Notes under the pieces: generated by a model | Told to the model about the DNA's origin: nothing | The model's database searches: none | The model's input: the letters and a program-made list of their open reading frames with translations, nothing else | NCBI GenBank assembly: GCA_035517695.1 | Contig: DATIYI010000178.1 | Span: 1 to 20,065, forward strand | Direction: 5' to 3' | DNA from: DATFVJ01 sp035517695 | GTDB taxonomy: Bacteria; Actinomycetota; Actinomycetes; Streptosporangiales; Streptosporangiaceae | DNA: 20,065 bases | Translations under genes and position numbers: made by a program | Part shown: piece after piece, positions 7,547-14,817 of the stretch | Layout of the letters: every line of letters starts with the position of its first letter | Position numbering within the stretch: position 1 is the first letter of the stretch

Positions 7547-8216
7547 CTACTCGCGCGGGCCGACGGGTGAGAACGCGCGGCAATCGGCCAGATCAAAGTG
7601 CGCTGTAGTCGCGAGCAGCGGGCCGCGCCGCGGCGGTGCCGCCCCGCTGAGTTCGACCAGACGTGTGACGCGGTACCTGTGACCCCGATAGGGGGCGAGC
7701 AGTTCGAGCATGCCGGAGTCGCCCACTACCCGCCCCGCCAGAGTCCATCCGACCACGGCGGGCAAGTCGTAGTCGCCGACCGACACGGCGTCCGCGTCAC
7801 CCGACGCGCGCTGCCGTACCTCCGCCGACGTCCACGGCCCGATCCCGGCGATGGCCCTGAGCAGCCGATCTGCCGCGGCCGGATCCATTTCCGCGATCTC
7901 CTCAACGCGCCGCGCCACTCTGGCCGCCGCCATGATCGTCTGTGCCCGCACGCTCTCGACCCCGGCGCGATGCCACTCCCAGGACGGAATCGACGCCCAG
8001 ACCTGTGGGGGAAGGGAACACCCGCAGGCTATCGGGAGCGCGCCCGCCGGGACCTGGGCCCGGCGCCGGCTCCCCGTGGCTGCACAGCAGCAGCAGCCGC
8101 CAGGCGCGGAAGGCCTCCGCGCCCGCCACCTTCGGCGGCACCGGCACGGGTTGCCGCAGCGCCAACACGCGTTGCGGCGGCGTCGGCACGCGTTGCGGCG
8201 GCGGCACGCGCGGCAC
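7547..8216 (-). pseudogene. Truncated, frameshifted DNA-3-methyladenine glycosylase (AlkA-like HhH-GPD)
   Basis: The family removes alkylated bases from DNA. The 3' part (7547 to about 8006) reads VWASIPSWEWHRAG, RAQTIMAAARVARR, the helix-hairpin-helix AIAGIGPWTSAEVRQRA and DADAVSVGDYDLP with the likely catalytic Asp, followed by GWTLAG and LAPYRGHRYRVTRL. The 5' part in another frame (about 8012-8132) reads VAGAEAFRAWRLLL and RAPDSLRVFPSP, which continues the same family. The frames join if one base is removed from the five-G run at 8007-8011, so a +1 shift breaks the gene (or is an assembly error). Upstream of about 8132 the usual N-terminal 100-150 residues are absent and replaced by a 21-bp repeat. 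An in-frame GTG at 8216, just after the manB stop, could start a 222-residue product if the frame were repaired, but has no clear ribosome binding site. Probably non-functional. Confidence 0.72.
8140..8202. repeat. 21-bp imperfect repeat at the broken end of the glycosylase gene
   Basis: Three 21-bp units occupy 8140-8160, 8161-8181 and 8182-8202. The last two (gccaacacgcgttgcggcggc and gtcggcacgcgttgcggcggc) share 17 or more positions; the first is more diverged. On the minus strand they encode PQRV-type seven-residue repeats directly before the first recognisable glycosylase residues. The repeat is exactly where the expected N-terminal domain is missing. Confidence 0.65.
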
Positions 8217-8220
8217 GTGC

Positions 8221-9300
8221 TCAGGCGTCGGTCGAGAACCGGACCGTCCGCGGCTCCAGCTGGACGTGCGGCCAGATCCGGATGCCATGCCGAAGTTCGT
8301 TGCCCGCTCCGATCACCGCGCCTTCGCCGATGAACGCGCCGTCGAGGACGGCACCGTCGCCGATACGGACGCCGCGGCCCAGGATGCAGCCCTCGACGCT
8401 GGCGCCCGGCGCCACCTCGACCTCATCCAAAAGCACACTGCCGCGGACACGCGCCGCAGGGGCGATGACCGAGCCCGCGCCGATCACGGTACCGGCCGAC
8501 AGGTCCGCCGCCGGATCAACCGCGGCCCCCGGCAGCACCAGCGCGTCACCGCACGGGCCCGGCATCGCCGGGGACGGCACCAGGCCGAGGACCAGATCGC
8601 ACGAGGCGCGGACGAAGGCTTCCGGGGTGCCGACGTCAAGCCAGTATGCGGTATCCGGGTAGCCCAGGACCGGCTCACCAGCCGCTATGAGCCCAGGAAA
8701 AATCTCGCGTTCGACCGAGACAACCCGCCCAGCCGGGATCCCGTCGATCGTTTCCCGCTTGAAGACATAACATCCCGCGTTGATCCGGTTCGTTACCGGC
8801 GTGGACGTCTTCTCGAGGAAAGCAGTGACCCGGCCGGTGTCGTCGGTCGGCACGCAGCCGAACCTGGTCGGGTCGTCGACCTCCACCAGATGCAAGGTCA
8901 CCACGGCGTCCGCGGCGCGATGGAGGTCAAGCTGTGCCGCAATATCGTGGCCGGACAGGACGTCCCCGTTGAGCACGAGCACGGGGTCGTCAGGGCCGCA
9001 GGCCAGCCGGCTGGCGGCGTTCCTGATGCCGCCGCCCGTGCCAAGCGGGTCATCCTCCATGACGTAGTCGAGTTCCAGGCCGAACGCGGATCCGTCGCCG
9101 AGCACGGCCTCGAACATGTCCGCGCGGTAGGACGTGGCGAGAACCGCATGTACGACGCCGCTTGCCGCTGCACGTGCGAGCTGGTGGGCGAGGAAGGGTA
9201 CTCCGGCCGCGGGGAGCAGCGGCTTGGGCGCAGAAATCGTCATCGGACGCAGCCTGGTTCCCTGGCCGCCCACCAGCACGATCGCCTCGACGGGTTCCAT
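8221..9300 (-). CDS. manB: Sugar-1-phosphate nucleotidyltransferase, probable mannose-1-phosphate guanylyltransferase
   Basis: This enzyme family makes NDP-sugars from NTP and sugar-1-phosphate; the closest family I recall is mycobacterial ManB (Rv3264c), which makes GDP-mannose for mannosylated envelope glycans. The product is 359 residues. The N-terminal nucleotidyltransferase domain has GGQGTRLRPMTISAPKPLLP (11-30), EDDPLGTGGGIRNA (82-95), the metal-binding NGD (111-113) and EKTSTPVTNRINAGCYVF (163-180). The C-terminal part (about 255-350) shows left-handed beta-helix hexapeptide repeats such as AVDPAADLSAGTVIGAGSVI and GDGAVLDGAFIGEGAVIGAG. Start ATG 9300 leaves the conserved EAIVLVGGQGTRLRP at the N-terminus; the ribosome binding site is weak. 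It follows the glycosyltransferase by 114 bp on the same strand. Donor specificity (GTP/mannose against dTTP/glucose) is inferred from family and context, not from diagnostic residues. Confidence 0.88.
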   Translation of the reverse strand: MEPVEAIVLVGGQGTRLRPMTISAPKPLLPAAGVPFLAHQLARAAASGVVHAVLATSYRADMFEAVLGDGSAFGLELDYVMEDDPLGTGGGIRNAASRLACGPDDPVLVLNGDVLSGHDIAAQLDLHRAADAVVTLHLVEVDDPTRFGCVPTDDTGRVTAFLEKTSTPVTNRINAGCYVFKRETIDGIPAGRVVSVEREIFPGLIAAGEPVLGYPDTAYWLDVGTPEAFVRASCDLVLGLVPSPAMPGPCGDALVLPGAAVDPAADLSAGTVIGAGSVIAPAARVRGSVLLDEVEVAPGASVEGCILGRGVRIGDGAVLDGAFIGEGAVIGAGNELRHGIRIWPHVQLEPRTVRFSTDA

Positions 9301-9336
9301 GGCCAGCGACGTTACCAGGCCGGAACGCCGACGTGG

Positions 9337-9351
9337 GCCGGCAATGCCGGC
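9337..9351. terminator. Small GC hairpin between glycosyltransferase and manB
   Basis: GCCGGC at 9337-9342 and 9346-9351 with a 3-nt AAT loop form a 6-bp stem in the 114-bp gap. There is no T-run, and both flanking genes run the same way, so it may be attenuating, structural or nothing. Weak evidence. Confidence 0.2.
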
Positions 9352-9414
9352 AGGCGGCGAGGCGCCGCGAACCTGTTCTGTCCCGCTCGCGGCACGGCAG
9401 CCGGCAGTGCCGGG

Positions 9415-10551
9415 TCAGGGCACCTGCTGCTCAGCCGCACGCTGATAGGAGGCCATGTGAGCCTCGGCCGACGCTTCCCAGGTGAACTCCTGCGACCGCG
9501 CGAAGCCCGCGTCACCGAGTGCCTGCAGCCGCGCCGGGTCATCGAGCAGCGCCCGCAGCGCGTCGCGGATACTGTCGGCGTCCCGCTCGGTGTAGGCGAC
9601 GGCGTCGCCGCCCACTTCAGGCAGCGATGTGCAGTGCGTCGTCAGTACAGGCGCGCCGCACGCCATGGCCTCGAGTACCGGGAGCCCGAATCCCTCGCCG
9701 CGGCTCGGGAATGCCACCACCATCGCACCGCCGAGGAATCCCGGCAGATCGGAGAAGCGAAGGTAGCCGGGGCGGATCAGGCGCAGGTGCGGCGGTGCGG
9801 CTGCCACCGCGACATCCACCTCCTCGCTCCAGCCACAGCCCCCTGCCAGCACGAGTGCGGGCGGCTCCGCCATGTCGGCGGCGGCGTCGGACCAGCCTCT
9901 GATCAGCGCGGGAACATTCTTGCGTGGCTCAAGCAGGCCGAGGAATGCGACGTACGGCTTGCCGTGTAGGCCGAGACGGTCGGAGACGTGCGCGAGCTGC
10001 AGCGCGTCGGGCCGGTGGAAGAGCTTGTGGTCCACGCCGTGGTAGGCGACGTCGATCCTGGTCGGGTCCGCGCCGAGGACGCGGACAAGCTCATCCCTGG
10101 TCGCTTTCGACGGGACGAGCAGCCGGGTTGCTCGGCGCGCGGCGGTGCGGATGGCGGACTTGAAGAATGTGGCAGTGACCGCGGTGTGCAGGTCGGGGTC
10201 GGTGAAGAAGGTGAGATCGTGCACCGTTACCACGCACGGGACCCCTGGACGCAGCGGAATCGAGTAGTGCGGCGCGTGGATGACGTCCGCACCGACCTGC
10301 TGCGCGACCAGCGGCAAGCCGGTTTGCTCCCATGCCAGCCTGGCCGCACGGTGCGCGATGGCGGTGGGGCCCGCGACGACCCTCGCGTTCGGCGCTAGCC
10401 GCCCGTACCGCTCCTCGTCCGCACGCTGGCAGGCGACGGCCAGGTCCGCATCGGCGGACACAAGCGCGCCAATCAGCCCGTCAACGTACCGTCCGAGGGC
10501 GCCGCGGTCAGCGGGCACCGCGGTCGCGTCGACAAGCACCCGAGGCGCCAC
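9415..10551 (-). CDS. GT4-family glycosyltransferase (GT-B fold)
   Basis: A retaining glycosyltransferase likely to use a nucleotide-sugar donor, plausibly the GDP-mannose made by the adjacent enzyme. Start GTG 10551, with AAGGAG 11 nt upstream, gives 378 residues and the usual N-terminus, MAPRVLVDATAVPADRGALG. An acceptor-side domain (about 1-190) contains IHAPHYSIPL and VVTVHDLTFF. The donor-side domain has YVAFLGLLEPRKNVPALI (about 200-217), LVLAGGCGW and the EX7E signature, E286-GFGLPVLE294-AMACGAPVLTT. There is no signal peptide or membrane segment, so it acts on the cytoplasmic side. The reading frame stays open upstream to an ATG at 10983 through a 24-bp repeat; I reject that longer form because the conserved core and the ribosome binding site both indicate 10551. 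The sugar and acceptor cannot be read from sequence. Confidence 0.88.
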   Translation of the reverse strand: MAPRVLVDATAVPADRGALGRYVDGLIGALVSADADLAVACQRADEERYGRLAPNARVVAGPTAIAHRAARLAWEQTGLPLVAQQVGADVIHAPHYSIPLRPGVPCVVTVHDLTFFTDPDLHTAVTATFFKSAIRTAARRATRLLVPSKATRDELVRVLGADPTRIDVAYHGVDHKLFHRPDALQLAHVSDRLGLHGKPYVAFLGLLEPRKNVPALIRGWSDAAADMAEPPALVLAGGCGWSEEVDVAVAAAPPHLRLIRPGYLRFSDLPGFLGGAMVVAFPSRGEGFGLPVLEAMACGAPVLTTHCTSLPEVGGDAVAYTERDADSIRDALRALLDDPARLQALGDAGFARSQEFTWEASAEAHMASYQRAAEQQVP

Positions 10552-10637
10552 GACCGATCTCGCTCCTTTCTTGGGCAGGCACAGCCCAGTCGGAAGGACC
10601 GGGAACCGGATGAGCCCCGCACGTAACCCGGCGCCCC

Positions 10638-10769
10638 GGGCCGTTGGCTGGACTGTCAGCTGGGCCGTTGGCTGGACTGTCAGCTGTGCCATCAGCTCTG
10701 CCGATGGCTGAGCTACCAGCTCGGCCATCGGCTGAGCCACCAGCCTGGCCAGCAACCCGGCCGCCAGCC
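10638..10769. repeat. 24-bp tandem repeat upstream of the glycosyltransferase
   Basis: Two perfect 24-bp copies at 10638-10661 and 10662-10685 contain ccgttggctggactgtcagc. A 12-bp half unit follows (10686-10697), then diverged 24-bp copies at 10698-10721, 10722-10745 and 10746-10769. All unit lengths are multiples of 12, so the minus-strand frame continuous with the glycosyltransferase stays open and would read LVAQPMAE/LVAQPSAE/LTVQPTAQ octapeptides. The rest of the 10552-10915 gap shows only the glycosyltransferase ribosome binding site near 10563-10568 and no other gene. Confidence 0.85.
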
Positions 10770-10915
10770 GCCTTACGGGCTGAGCCGGGAACTCGTCTAA
10801 CCCGGCCGGTATCCCGTTTGATCGGTCCTCCCTAGACGAGGGTACGCCGGTTACTGGCCAGGATGGACCGTTGAAGAAGCATGTGGGTAAGGTGCCGCGG
10901 GTCGTGATGGGCAAT

Positions 10916-11626
10916 TCACTTGCCAGCTCGGCGTGCCCGTAGCAAGACGATGCTTCCCAGTTCCTGATCTGCACGGCGGTCACTCGCGGCGACCAGCGGA
11001 ATCAGGGCCGCGGCGGCGTTGAAACCGACCCGGCCGCCGCGCGCGGACAGCGCGAGGTACAGGCGCTCTGACCAGCGCGCGCGGAACTGGTAGGCGTGCT
11101 CCATTACCTCGAGCCCGCTGGGCCGCAGCAGCCGGGTTAGTGTCTCGTGCGTGTAGGTGCGCTTGACGTGGAAGCGGGCGCAGTGCGCGCGATAAAGATC
11201 CGGCCACTGGGTAGCGCGGGTGAGCGCATCCGCCGACATGACAAGCTCGCCGCCTGGGCGCAGCACCCGCGCCATCTCGGCGAGCGCGCGGTCACCGTCG
11301 TCGAAATGCTCGATCGCGCAGATCGACATGACCCGGTCGAAGGATCCGTCCGCGAAGGGCAGTCGCAGCGCGTCCCCCTCGACGAGGGCTGGAGCGCTGG
11401 TCAACGCGCGCCCGCGCAGCATCTTGGCGCGGGCCAGATCGATCGAGACCGCTTCGGCGCCACGCCGCCTTGCCTGGCCAGCCCAGTACCCGTCGCCGCC
11501 CGCCACGTCGAGCACACGCAGGCCGCGCAGGTCGCCGCCGAGCCAGCGCAGCAACGCGCCGGCCTCGCGGTAGCGGCAGAGATGTACCTGATGGCCAGCG
11601 AAGGCAACGGCGTCCGCTAGTCGCAT
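10916..11626 (-). CDS. Class I SAM-dependent methyltransferase
   Basis: The 236-residue product has a Rossmann methyltransferase core. Motif I is VLDVAGGDGYWAG (about 38-50), SIDLARAKML is the acidic end of beta-2, EGDALRLPFADGSFDRVMSI is the motif before beta-4, and AIEHFDDGDRALAEMARVLRPGGELVMS is the post-motif typical of the Methyltransf_11 type. The start is ATG 11626 with GAGAG upstream. The C-terminal third contains a basic, partly hydrophobic stretch with no clear membrane helix. The stop lies 364 bp before the glycosyltransferase start on the same strand, so it may belong to the same envelope-sugar group. The substrate is unknown. Confidence 0.85.
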   Translation of the reverse strand: MRLADAVAFAGHQVHLCRYREAGALLRWLGGDLRGLRVLDVAGGDGYWAGQARRRGAEAVSIDLARAKMLRGRALTSAPALVEGDALRLPFADGSFDRVMSICAIEHFDDGDRALAEMARVLRPGGELVMSADALTRATQWPDLYRAHCARFHVKRTYTHETLTRLLRPSGLEVMEHAYQFRARWSERLYLALSARGGRVGFNAAAALIPLVAASDRRADQELGSIVLLRARRAGK

Positions 11627-11692
11627 GGAGCAACTCTCGTGACTCGGGCGTGTCCTGGTGCTGAATGCGGGTTCAGGGACCGTCGCCTGCCC

Positions 11693-11710
11693 GCACCCGG
11701 CGCCGGGTGC
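11693..11710. terminator. 18-bp perfect palindrome downstream of the UPF0182 gene
   Basis: GCACCCGGCGCCGGGTGC is a perfect palindrome 14 bp past the UPF0182 stop and 67 bp before the methyltransferase start. As RNA it would make a strong GC stem, though with no loop bases and no U-run. With the next stem-loop it is a good candidate for a factor-independent-like actinobacterial terminator, or a dimeric protein site. Confidence 0.45.
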
Positions 11711-11743
11711 ACCGTCGCCCCCATCACCGCGAGGGCGACGGTG
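11710..11743 (-). terminator. Stem-loop spanning the UPF0182 stop codon
   Basis: CACCGTCGCCC (11710-11720) and GGGCGACGGTG (11733-11743) are perfect 11-bp complements around a 12-nt loop that contains the stop codon at 11724-11726. It abuts the palindrome at 11693-11710, so two stable hairpins lie back to back at the end of this gene. There is no T-tract, as is common for actinobacterial terminators. Confidence 0.5.
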
Positions 11744-14612
11744 ACGGTGCGGGTGCGGGTGCGGGCTTCGCCGCCGGCTGTGCGGCCTGGTTCGCCGCGT
11801 CGAGCGACTGCTTCACCTTCTGGATGTCCTGGCCGTAGGTCGCGAGGTCGTCATTCTTCAGCGCTACCTGCGCGTCCTTGTAGTAGGTCTCCGCCTGGGC
11901 CAGGTAAGAGCGCACGGTGGCGGGCAGCTGGCTGTTGCTCGATCCAGTGCTCGATATGGAGGGCTGGCTCGGCAGTCCGCTGAACACCTGGCTGAGCGCC
12001 GCCTGCAAGGTGGCCGCGTAGCCGATGCGCGCGTTGAAGGACACGAAGACACGCTGGAGCGTCGGATACGAGCCCGCGCCTTGACCCCCCGTCGCCTGCA
12101 GGTACACCGGCTCGATATACAGCAGCCCGCCGCCGACCGGCAGCAGGATCAGATTGCCTGTGATCACCGTTGATCCGCCCTGGCGGTACAGCGCGAGCTC
12201 ACGGGACGCGGTCGGATAGGACTCGAACGTATTCTGCACCTGGTTCGGGCCGGGGAACACGGTGGACCGCGGCAGCTCGAGTAGCCGGATCACGCCGTAG
12301 TCCGGGCTCAGCGGGTTGCTGTCCACGGCCATGAAGGCCGACACGTTCTCCCTGCCTTTCGCCACGAAGGAGCTGATCAGGGAGTACTCGGGACCGGTGT
12401 AGCCGGGCATGGACATGGTCAGGTAATAGGGCGGCTGGGTGCCGCCCGCCGGGGTCGTCGGGTCGTTTGGCACGGCCCAGAAATCCTGACCGCCGTAGAA
12501 GGCCTGCGCCTGCGTCACGTGGTAGCGGGCGAGGATCGGCCGCTGGACCTTGACCAGATCCTGCGGGTAACGCAGGTGCGCAAGCAGATCCGCCGGGATC
12601 GCGCTGCGCGGCTTGATGACGCCGGGGAAGGCTTTCATCCAGGTGCGCAGCAGCGGATCGGGATTCCACTGGTAGAGCGTCACCTTGCCGGTGTAGGCAT
12701 TCACGACGGCCTTGACCGAGTTGCGGATGTAATTGACCTGGTCGCCCGACTGCTCGACGGGTGCCGGCGTGCCGATCGAGTCAGCCGTGACGCTATCCAG
12801 GCTTTCCCGTTCCGAATACGGGTAGAGATCCGTGGTGGTGTAGGCGTCGACCACCCAGTCGAGGCTGCCGCCGGAGATCACCGGGTACACATCGCCGTCG
12901 AGGGTGAGGAACGGCGCCACCTTCGCCACCCGGGCCAGCGGGTCCCTGACATACAGGATGCGCGACTGGTGGTTGACGGCACCCGACAGCAGAATGTTGA
13001 GCTGCTTGAGCTTGGTCGCGTAGAGCAGCCGGTTCCAGAACGAGCCGATCGCGACGCCTCCGCCGCCACGGTACGTGGTGTTCTGCTGACCGCTGACGCT
13101 CTGGCTGGGGAAATCGAGTTCCTGCGGGGGGCGTCCTGGCGGCGCTCCCACGATCACATAATTCGACTCAAGCGGGCCGAAGTAGACGCGCGGCTGGAAC
13201 GAGGGGAGCTCACCCTGGGACGGGATGTTGCTCTCAAGGAAGTTCGGCTGGCCCTGGCCGGCCACGGTGTTCGCCGACGCCGCGACGAAGCCGTAACCAT
13301 GGGTGTAAACCAGGTGCTGGGTGACCCAGTTGCTCTGGCTGGCGGGCGGCCCTGGCATCTCGCGGACCGCGACCACGGTGTCTTGTGGCGTGGAGCTGCC
13401 TGGCAGTAGGTAGCGGTCCATGTCGAGCACGTCGGAGAACTTGTAGTAGCCCTTGATCTGCTGTAGCTGCTGGAACGCCGGAGCCACGACCGCCGGGTCG
13501 AGCAGCCTGACTCCGGGCAGCGCGCTCGCCTCGGCCGCGAGTTGAGCGGCTGGCTGATCCGGGGTCGCCAAGTATGGAGACTCCCGCACGCCCGTGATGC
13601 CGTACGCGTGCCGGGTGCCCGCGATCTCCCGCTGGATGTAGGGCGCCTCCTTCGCGAGCTCGTTCGGCTTGACGTCGAACTGCTGAATGATCGCCGGGTA
13701 GACGCCGCCGACCAGGATCGCGGATAGCACGAGCAGCCCGAACCCGACCGCGGGAAGCATCACGCTGCGCCGCAGCGCACCCGCGAAGAACAGCAGCGCG
13801 CAGACGATCGCGATCACCGCGAGGATCGTCTTCGCGGGGAGCACCGCGTTCACATCGGTGTAAGAAGCGCCGGTGGTGACCGTGCCCCGCTGCGAGAAAT
13901 TGAGGCCGTACCGGTCGAACCAGTAAGCCACGGCCTTGAGCAGCACGAATATTCCGAGCAGCACGAACAGGTGGGCCCGCGCCGCCACGCTGGAGCGGTC
14001 ACCAGGCCCTTGCAGCCGCAACCCGCCGTACAGGTAGTGGGTGGCAGCCGCGGCGATCACCGACAGCAGCACGGCGGTGAAGGCGAAACCGAGCACAAGC
14101 CTGATGAAGGGGTAGGTGAACGTGAAGAACGAGATGTCCAGATGAAACTGGGGGTCCTTTATCCCGAACGAGGTCTGGTTGACGAACAGGATCCAGGTGC
14201 GCCAAGCTCCGGCGGTCGACAGCCCAGCTATCAGCGCGAGCAGGCCGAGCCCGAGAGCCATGACCAGCTTGCGGTACGGCTCAAGGCCGCTGCGGTACCG
14301 CTCGAGCCCCTGCTGCTCAGGTGACACCGCCCGGTACGTCGGCCGGAGCCGGTAGGCCAGGTAGATGTTGAACCCGACCACCGAGGCCATGAGGGCGCCG
14401 CCCACGACGAAGAGCACGAGCTTGACACTGATGATCTTTGTGAAGACCGAGCCGTAGTCGATGGACTGGAACCACAGGTAGTCGGTCCACACGTTCGCGA
14501 ACACGATGAACACGACAATGACCGCGACGATCGCGGCCAGCACCTGGATCAGGTAACGGGGTCGGCGCGGCAGCCGCACCGCTCGGGTGCGCCCCGGAGA
14601 ACGGAAGGTCAC
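11724..14612 (-). CDS. UPF0182 family large membrane protein
   Basis: The 962-residue product matches the UPF0182 (COG1615) family, whose members in actinobacteria are about 950-1000 residues and of poorly defined function. Seven hydrophobic segments occupy the first third (about 20-41, 60-83, 115-135, 160-190, 212-232, 258-280 and 284-307). A large domain of about 600 residues, predicted extracytoplasmic, follows. Typical blocks are ANVWTDYLWFQSIDYGSVF (39-57), FGIKDPQFHLDISFFTFTYPF (from 149) and, later, YIQREIAGTRHAYGI, QFLEYGYG-like LVYTHGYGFVAA, VYFGPLESNYVIVG and PGVIKPRSAIPADLLAHLRYPQDL. The C-terminus is a charged helix followed by an Ala/Pro tail (PAPAPAPSPSPSR). Start GTG 14612 has AGGGGG four to five nt upstream. 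It is next to the PDZ/Lon protease, as in M. tuberculosis Rv3193c-Rv3194c, suggesting linked envelope roles. Confidence 0.93.
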   Translation of the reverse strand: MTFRSPGRTRAVRLPRRPRYLIQVLAAIVAVIVVFIVFANVWTDYLWFQSIDYGSVFTKIISVKLVLFVVGGALMASVVGFNIYLAYRLRPTYRAVSPEQQGLERYRSGLEPYRKLVMALGLGLLALIAGLSTAGAWRTWILFVNQTSFGIKDPQFHLDISFFTFTYPFIRLVLGFAFTAVLLSVIAAAATHYLYGGLRLQGPGDRSSVAARAHLFVLLGIFVLLKAVAYWFDRYGLNFSQRGTVTTGASYTDVNAVLPAKTILAVIAIVCALLFFAGALRRSVMLPAVGFGLLVLSAILVGGVYPAIIQQFDVKPNELAKEAPYIQREIAGTRHAYGITGVRESPYLATPDQPAAQLAAEASALPGVRLLDPAVVAPAFQQLQQIKGYYKFSDVLDMDRYLLPGSSTPQDTVVAVREMPGPPASQSNWVTQHLVYTHGYGFVAASANTVAGQGQPNFLESNIPSQGELPSFQPRVYFGPLESNYVIVGAPPGRPPQELDFPSQSVSGQQNTTYRGGGGVAIGSFWNRLLYATKLKQLNILLSGAVNHQSRILYVRDPLARVAKVAPFLTLDGDVYPVISGGSLDWVVDAYTTTDLYPYSERESLDSVTADSIGTPAPVEQSGDQVNYIRNSVKAVVNAYTGKVTLYQWNPDPLLRTWMKAFPGVIKPRSAIPADLLAHLRYPQDLVKVQRPILARYHVTQAQAFYGGQDFWAVPNDPTTPAGGTQPPYYLTMSMPGYTGPEYSLISSFVAKGRENVSAFMAVDSNPLSPDYGVIRLLELPRSTVFPGPNQVQNTFESYPTASRELALYRQGGSTVITGNLILLPVGGGLLYIEPVYLQATGGQGAGSYPTLQRVFVSFNARIGYAATLQAALSQVFSGLPSQPSISSTGSSNSQLPATVRSYLAQAETYYKDAQVALKNDDLATYGQDIQKVKQSLDAANQAAQPAAKPAPAPAPSPSPSR

Positions 14613-14817
14613 GCCTCCCCCTCACGTCACAATCGCGCTGGCGCCGGCGCCGCGGTCAAAGACCCCGGCGCCGTAGGGCGCCCACCGGATCCCGCCGTCG
14701 CTGCCAGCCCCGCAAACATTAGTCTCACTTGACGGCAACTTACCGGGAGTGCTGCCGGTTCCAAGCACGACGTACGCCCGCGGCCGCACCGGCTGGCGAC
14801 CACTGCGGTATCGGCCG

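Noticed and set aside
7942..9969. A 675-codon plus-strand open frame
   Set aside because: It runs antisense to the glycosylase remnant, manB and the glycosyltransferase, all of which have recognisable motifs; its own product is Arg/His-rich noise.
10916..10983. Start of the glycosyltransferase at ATG 10983
   Set aside because: It would overlap the methyltransferase 3' end and add 144 residues of repeat; the family N-terminus and AAGGAG place the start at 10551.
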